DNA of 17,680 nucleotides, from positions 4,770 through 22,449 of the forward strand of contig DIWL01000002.1 of NCBI GenBank assembly GCA_002428455.1, given 5' to 3'. This stretch comes from Anaerolineaceae bacterium UBA6107. Its GTDB lineage: Bacteria > Chloroflexota > Anaerolineae > Anaerolineales > Anaerolineaceae. The notes under the pieces were generated by a model that was given only the letters and a program-made list of their open reading frames with translations, was not told the origin of the DNA and did no database searches. This document shows positions 13,099-17,680 of the stretch, one piece after another. The position numbers and the translations under genes are program-made. Every line of letters starts with the position of its first letter. The first letter of the stretch is position 1.

Positions 13099-13992
13099 AT
13101 GATCCTCGTAACAGGTGGCACAGGTTTCATCGGCCGGTCTCTCATCAGGACGCTAACGAATGCAGGCGAACAGGTGCGTGTATTATTGCGCCCCTCAAAA
13201 ACCTCCCCAAATTTCCCAAAAGGTATTGCGGTTGAAGTGGCAGTGAGCAGTTTCACTGACCAGCGCAGTCTGCGTGCTGCAATCAAAGATGTGGATGTGA
13301 TCTATCACCTGGCTGGCGCGGAACGGCAGGGTTTGCAGGGAAATCTGACCCAGGTGGATGTAGAGGGAACAGCCACCTTGATGCGGGCTTGCAAGGAATC
13401 CGGTACCAAGCGAATTATGTACCTCAGTCATCATGGTGCGGATCGCGGTTCGGCTTACCCGGTAATGAAGGCGAAGGGAATCGCTGAAAACTGGATCATC
13501 AACAGCGGAATACCCTATACGATCTTTCGTACCGGCGCCATATTCGGATCTGGAGACCAGTTCACTGAACCCATAGCCAGGTTATTGCGCATGTCCCCCG
13601 GTTTTTTTCTGATCCCGGAGGAGGGCAAAAGCTTGCTGCAACCGCTTTGGGTCGAGGACCTGGTGACCTGCATGGTACTGGCGGTTGAGGATAAGCGCAT
13701 GGCCGGACGTTTACTAGCCATCGGCGGTATTGAATCCATCCCTTACGCTGAAATCGTCCGCTTGATCATGAATAAAACAGGGATCAAACGGTCGCTTGTC
13801 TCGATTGGTCCTGACACACTACGCAGGCTTACACTCTACATCGATCAGATTTATCGTAAATTTCCTATCTCGATCTTTTGGTTGGATCAACTGGCGGTAG
13901 ACCGAATAACCAGCCTGGATGTGATCCCCCGGGAATTCGGGATGATCCCTGTGCGGTTCAAGAACCAACTGGATCACCTGGTGAAAGGTTAG
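13099..13992 (+). CDS. NAD(P)-dependent epimerase/atypical SDR (NDUFA9-like)
   Basis: 297 residues of extended/atypical short-chain dehydrogenase. The cofactor loop TGGTGFIG lies at residues 5-12, directly at the N terminus, which fixes the start at 13099. The acidic/polar pocket continues with RPSKTS, then DVDVIYHLAGAE (63-74). YPVMK (117-121 region) matches the YxxxK active-site spacing, preceded by LSHHGAD. Substrate specificity cannot be read. Similar proteins act as nucleotide-sugar epimerases, quinone-binding complex I-like subunits or chaperones. The stop overlaps the ribosome site of the GH57 gene ten bases downstream, so they are co-transcribed. Confidence 0.82.
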   Translation: MILVTGGTGFIGRSLIRTLTNAGEQVRVLLRPSKTSPNFPKGIAVEVAVSSFTDQRSLRAAIKDVDVIYHLAGAERQGLQGNLTQVDVEGTATLMRACKESGTKRIMYLSHHGADRGSAYPVMKAKGIAENWIINSGIPYTIFRTGAIFGSGDQFTEPIARLLRMSPGFFLIPEEGKSLLQPLWVEDLVTCMVLAVEDKRMAGRLLAIGGIESIPYAEIVRLIMNKTGIKRSLVSIGPDTLRRLTLYIDQIYRKFPISIFWLDQLAVDRITSLDVIPREFGMIPVRFKNQLDHLVKG

Positions 13993-14001
13993 GTAGCATC
14001 C

Positions 14002-15393
14002 TTGATCAACAAACGGAGTTTTTCGATACACACTCACTTCTACCAACCTCCCCGTGAAGATCCAAATTCGGGAGCGATACCGGATGAACCAGGTACGGGG
14101 CCTTACAAAAATTGGAATGAAAACGTCCTGGAAACCTGTTACCGACCGAACGTAGAATTACGAAACTTCAGCCGGTTAAGCTTTAACCTGGGTCCCACTT
14201 TAGCAAATTGGATGGGGCGAGCTGCGCCGGAAGTACTGGAACGCATCGTAAACGAAGATGAAGTCAACCAGGCGATCTACGGTGCAGGCAATGCCATTGC
14301 ACAATCGTATAATCACAGTATTCTCCCGCTGGCCAATTCACGCGACAAGCGAACCCAGGCCAAATGGGGGATCACTGCTTTCGAGACCCTGTTCCACCGC
14401 GCGCCCGAGGGGTTGTGGCTGCCGGAAACTGCCGTGGACATGGAGACACTCGTTGTCCTGGCGGATAATCACATCAAGTTCACGATCCTCGCACCCTGGC
14501 AGGTGGAGGTGATGGAAGGCAAAGCTCCGTACGAGGTAGAAATTAAGGATGGCAGGTCAATTGTTGTTTTTGTTTACCATGGGGGATTAAGTTCGACCGT
14601 CAGTTTTGATACCTTTGCTACCGGGAACGCAGACGCTTTTGCGGAATATTACCTGAAGCCTGAAATTGACAACTATGACCCGGATCAATTCCTGATGATC
14701 GCGACCGACGGGGAATTGTACGGACATCACCAACCCTTCCGAGATAAATTCCTGGCGCATTTACTGAATGGATCGGTCAAGGAAACAGGGTTGCAACTCA
14801 CCTGGCCTGGGCTTTGGCTGAAGCAACATACAGCTAAGGGCAAAGCCCGGATTATTGATAACACTTCCTGGAGTTGTCATCATGGGGTGGAAAGATGGCG
14901 TGCGGAATGTAGTTGCACGCCGGGTAGTACCTGGAAGGCACCACTGAGGCGTGGACTGGATCAATTAAACGAATTGATCTTCTTGGATTTCGAAAAAATG
15001 TGTGGCGATCTTGGTATTGAACCTTTGGCAGCCCGCGATGCATACATCAAGGTGATGCTGCGCATGGAGAAATTTGAAGATTGGATCAAGGCACTCGTCA
15101 AGCGGGATCTTACCAGTTCTGATATCGAAAGAGTGAGGAAACTTTTTGATGCTCAGGTAGCGTGCCAGCAGATGTTCACATCATGTGGGTGGTTCTTTGA
15201 TGATCTTTCGCGGATCGAACCTCGTAATAACATCAGCTATGCGGCACACGCTTCAGCCTTGATGAATCAGGTTACCGGTAACGATTATCAGGAGGCTATC
15301 CAGCCGATACTGGCTGGCGCAGTGGATGAAAAAAACCACTTGACGGCTGCTGACTACTTACGAAGCGCATATCGTCGTTTTTCAGGCCAGTGA
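14002..15393 (+). CDS. Glycoside hydrolase family 57 protein (DUF3536-type, compact)
   Basis: GH57 retaining alpha-glucan enzyme, 463 residues. It begins with the family motif HTHFYQPPRED (10-20), followed by YKNWNENVLETCYRPN (35-50). The likely nucleophile is Glu142 in WLPETAVD, and the likely acid/base is Asp236 in ATDGELYGHH (234-243). After SWSCHHGVERWRAEC, the region toward QQMFTSCGWFFDDL resembles the start of DUF3536, but the ~300-residue tail of many relatives is missing, with no sign of a frameshift. The start is TTG at 14002 with TTAGGT 7-8 bases upstream; a later start would remove the first motif. It probably acts on glycogen, maltodextrin or another alpha-glucan, and pairs with the convergent GH13 gene. 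Confidence 0.85.
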   Translation: MINKRSFSIHTHFYQPPREDPNSGAIPDEPGTGPYKNWNENVLETCYRPNVELRNFSRLSFNLGPTLANWMGRAAPEVLERIVNEDEVNQAIYGAGNAIAQSYNHSILPLANSRDKRTQAKWGITAFETLFHRAPEGLWLPETAVDMETLVVLADNHIKFTILAPWQVEVMEGKAPYEVEIKDGRSIVVFVYHGGLSSTVSFDTFATGNADAFAEYYLKPEIDNYDPDQFLMIATDGELYGHHQPFRDKFLAHLLNGSVKETGLQLTWPGLWLKQHTAKGKARIIDNTSWSCHHGVERWRAECSCTPGSTWKAPLRRGLDQLNELIFLDFEKMCGDLGIEPLAARDAYIKVMLRMEKFEDWIKALVKRDLTSSDIERVRKLFDAQVACQQMFTSCGWFFDDLSRIEPRNNISYAAHASALMNQVTGNDYQEAIQPILAGAVDEKNHLTAADYLRSAYRRFSGQ

Positions 15394-15412
15394 GACCGGA
15401 TTATTAATAATC

Positions 15413-17680
15413 TTAGCTTGTCGTCAGGTTGATCAGCTTTTCAAATTGATAGCCTGATTTTTTTTCTGCTTTCCTGAGCGCAGAAGTGATCTCATACAGG
15501 TTTAACATCATTTCAGTGAATCTTGAGCGATCTGCGGTGGGGTCTGCCAACATTTTGGTGATAGGTGTGATCAGCATCCACCAGGCAAATTGCTCAAATG
15601 TCTCACGGTTATACCAGAGCACTTCCTTGTAACGATTGACGCGCAGAAAACTCTGGATCTCAGGATCTGTAAACCAGGCTTTGAAGATTTCGGCTAAAGG
15701 TGTTTTACGCGCGCGATCATACCAATCCTGCTGAGAGATACCCAATCTCAAAAGGAGGAGTTGATTTTGAACCTCCTCCTCACTGGAGGTGACGCTGCGT
15801 AAAACTTCAGCCAGTGGCTTGGTCAGTTGCCAATCATCCAACCAGGCGATCGAGTAATCAGCGTAAGATTCATTCCCACTTATTTTTCCAAGTTGGCTGC
15901 AGATCGCCCAGGTCAGAAGAGTAAAGCGGTTGGCTTTGCTCTCCAACAGCGGATCAAGAATGTAATCGATCATTCCCTTTAGTTTTTTACTGCCTGGCAT
16001 GTTGACATTATGTACAGTGCCCTGCAGGGTTAACCCTGTTAAGAACAGATTGCTGATCGTATCTCGAAGTTCACCCAGATTGGTGTGAACCGGTGTTTTC
16101 AGCGCTGCGCCATTAAGTAGCTGTTCTACTTTTGTGTGGATTTCTCCTGTATCCAACGCATCGGTCTTCGAATCACCCGTGTACTTGCGAGCCAAATACT
16201 CAAGGTATCCCGGGTTGATGATCGCCCTGTAGGGTTCATGAATGGGCCGGAGCACCAGTTCACCCGTGGCTTGTTCCATGTCAGGCACACCTTGATGCCC
16301 GATAAATGAGTATAACGATGAATAATCATGAAAAGCATCGTTATGAACAACACGAAAGTCCAGAAAAGCGTGATATTCATATCCGCGCAACTTGAAAAAG
16401 AATCCACGATCAAGCAGCTCACTGAGCGGGCGCAGGTATTGCAGACGAGTCACCTGGTCACGGAAAATGATGAAAGCTTCACGGTCAGCTGGAAGGAACA
16501 AAGCCTTATCGATTGGAAGTTGCTCTATCCTTTTGTTGTGCCCGGATTTTCTGGTTTGGGGGATCGAAAAATGGATCCAGCCTTCAGTTGAACCAAAATT
16601 GTTGTTGTAAATTACCAGTCCAGAGTCATGTCCTGCATGGTTTGAATAAGCATAGATGTTCTCGTTTACACCTCCGCCGGGGGTAACAAAATCGAACAGG
16701 TTGAAATTCTCAACCCCGGCAAAGAGCTGGCGCTTGTGCAACAGGGGGAATATCTCCCATTCGTGGCGGGCTACCATGTCGTGATCAACCTGCTCATCCC
16801 AGTAGGCTTTACGAAATTCCATGCCGTATTTTTCTGAAAAACCTTCGATCTGGCCGTGTCCCAACATGGGTAAACCGGGCATGGTTGCCATCACCATGCA
16901 AATTCCGAAATACTTGTCTCCTTTGCCAAACTGGTCCACAGCAGTGCGCTCATCCGGATTATTCATGAAATTGACGTACCGCTTAAGAATCTCGGGTTCA
17001 AATTCAAGCGTGTTTCTGATCAGTTTACGATAACCGGCGTTGTCTTCATTTCTGAGCATGTTCATGAAAGCGCTGTTGTACACGCGGTGCATGCCAAGCG
17101 TGCGCACAAAATAACCTTCCATCAACCAAAAAGCTTCTGCCAGCAGCAGTGTGTCTGGTGCTTCGACCGCTGCCCGGTCGACAACTTCACGCCAGAACTC
17201 CACCGGCATTGCCCGGTCAAACGCTTCCATGGTCATCGCGTGCTCGGACCGCGACGGAATGGCTCCACCGGTTCCCGGTTGCGGGAACCACAGGCGCTGG
17301 TAATGTTTTTTGGCCAGCGTCATGGCTGCGTCAAAGCGGATGATGGGGAACCGTCGTGCGACTTCGAGGATGGTCTGGATGACTGCTTCACGCACCCCTG
17401 GATTTAGATAATTCAACTGCGCGGTATCATTCCAGGGCATGGTTGTGCCATCGTTTCCATGATAGATGTATTTCACCTCGCCACTGTTGCGATTCTGCCT
17501 TTTGAAAACAACCGCCGCGTCTGTCCGATCAAAGTAATGGTCCTCGATTTGAATTACTATATTGGGATCAGAGGAAAGGTTTTCACCGGAAAAGCTGTAC
17601 GAGGGGTAAGGGCACTGATCCATGGAAAGAAAACGTTCCGGGTGTTGGATCATCCACTCAGAGTCGATGCCCATATGGTT
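15413..17680 (-). CDS. Large GH13 alpha-amylase family enzyme, N terminus beyond window
   Basis: At least 755 codons, open to the right window edge. The last visible codons read N-H-M-G-I-D-S-E-W: the NH belongs to GH13 conserved region I (DxxxNH), so the Met at 17674 is internal and the true start is outside the window. Numbering from that Met, the nucleophile is Asp115 in IIRFDAAMTLAKKHYQRLW, the acid/base Glu180 in LLLAEAFWL, and the third catalytic Asp is Asp241 in NNPDERTAVDQFG. All three are present, so it should be active on alpha-1,4/1,6-glucans. Beyond about residue 420 a long, mostly helical C-terminal region of over 300 residues is unassigned; this is unusual for ordinary amylases. 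No signal peptide can be judged. It converges with the GH57 gene across 19 bp. Confidence 0.88.
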   Translation of the reverse strand, partial: NHMGIDSEWMIQHPERFLSMDQCPYPSYSFSGENLSSDPNIVIQIEDHYFDRTDAAVVFKRQNRNSGEVKYIYHGNDGTTMPWNDTAQLNYLNPGVREAVIQTILEVARRFPIIRFDAAMTLAKKHYQRLWFPQPGTGGAIPSRSEHAMTMEAFDRAMPVEFWREVVDRAAVEAPDTLLLAEAFWLMEGYFVRTLGMHRVYNSAFMNMLRNEDNAGYRKLIRNTLEFEPEILKRYVNFMNNPDERTAVDQFGKGDKYFGICMVMATMPGLPMLGHGQIEGFSEKYGMEFRKAYWDEQVDHDMVARHEWEIFPLLHKRQLFAGVENFNLFDFVTPGGGVNENIYAYSNHAGHDSGLVIYNNNFGSTEGWIHFSIPQTRKSGHNKRIEQLPIDKALFLPADREAFIIFRDQVTRLQYLRPLSELLDRGFFFKLRGYEYHAFLDFRVVHNDAFHDYSSLYSFIGHQGVPDMEQATGELVLRPIHEPYRAIINPGYLEYLARKYTGDSKTDALDTGEIHTKVEQLLNGAALKTPVHTNLGELRDTISNLFLTGLTLQGTVHNVNMPGSKKLKGMIDYILDPLLESKANRFTLLTWAICSQLGKISGNESYADYSIAWLDDWQLTKPLAEVLRSVTSSEEEVQNQLLLLRLGISQQDWYDRARKTPLAEIFKAWFTDPEIQSFLRVNRYKEVLWYNRETFEQFAWWMLITPITKMLADPTADRSRFTEMMLNLYEITSALRKAEKKSGYQFEKLINLTTS

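Noticed and set aside
15399..15412. GATTATTAATAATC palindrome between convergent genes as a bidirectional terminator
   Set aside because: The stem is almost entirely A-T, with no loop and no T-run on either side, so stability would be low.
17672..17674. Met codon as the start of the GH13 protein
   Set aside because: The frame stays open to the window edge, and the preceding Asn-His belongs to conserved GH13 region I.

Overview
The window reads as a chromosomal segment of an anaerobic, amino-acid-fermenting bacterium with roughly 50% GC. Gene content suggests a Chloroflexota/Anaerolineae-type genome: a complete-looking ornithine fermentation operon, a GH57 enzyme with a DUF3536-type region, a very large GH13 enzyme and an ftsZ outside any dcw cluster. 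That placement is inference from family knowledge; no search was run. Coding density is very high and no intergenic gap exceeds about 110 bp. No tRNA, rRNA, CRISPR array, insertion sequence or other mobile element was seen.

Region 1 (1-5543, all minus strand) is the oxidative ornithine pathway, transcribed ord > ortA > ortB > oraS > oraE > a GlmL-like ATPase cut by the left window edge. OraS/OraE (adenosylcobalamin and PLP) turn D-ornithine into 2,4-diaminopentanoate. Ord oxidises this to 2-amino-4-oxopentanoate, and OrtA/OrtB cleave that thiolytically to alanine and acetyl-CoA. The GlmL-like protein probably serves the B12 mutase. Genes are tightly packed (an ATGA overlap at ortA/ortB, gaps of 21-30 bp elsewhere). 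A weak extended -10 promoter under an imperfect dyad precedes ord.

Region 2 (5655-9993, minus strand) holds housekeeping genes: an RlmL-type THUMP methyltransferase, a YgiQ-type radical SAM protein, a SlyD-like FKBP prolyl isomerase with a His-rich tail and its own promoter and terminator, and a membrane-anchored protein resembling a degenerate LytR-CpsA-Psr domain.

Region 3 (10057-13006, minus strand) is the most unusual part. It is a tight four-gene unit: a TIM-barrel-like protein with a cell-wall-binding-like tail, an FtsZ homologue, a 72-residue conserved-looking protein and a 72-residue protein with a C-terminal membrane segment. The FtsZ has all GTP-binding loops and a canonical-looking C-terminal peptide, but the catalytic T7-loop aspartate (E. 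coli Asp212) is histidine. This predicts a slow-hydrolysing or partner-dependent FtsZ and is the best candidate for something undescribed. A perfect 10-bp inverted repeat (27 bp overall) separates this unit from the LCP-like gene and overlaps a promoter that would yield a leaderless mRNA.

Region 4 (13099-17680): a plus-strand pair (an atypical SDR epimerase-like protein and a compact GH57 enzyme) diverges from region 3. It converges on a large minus-strand GH13 alpha-glucan enzyme whose N terminus lies beyond the right edge. The two glycosidases point to glycogen or maltodextrin metabolism.
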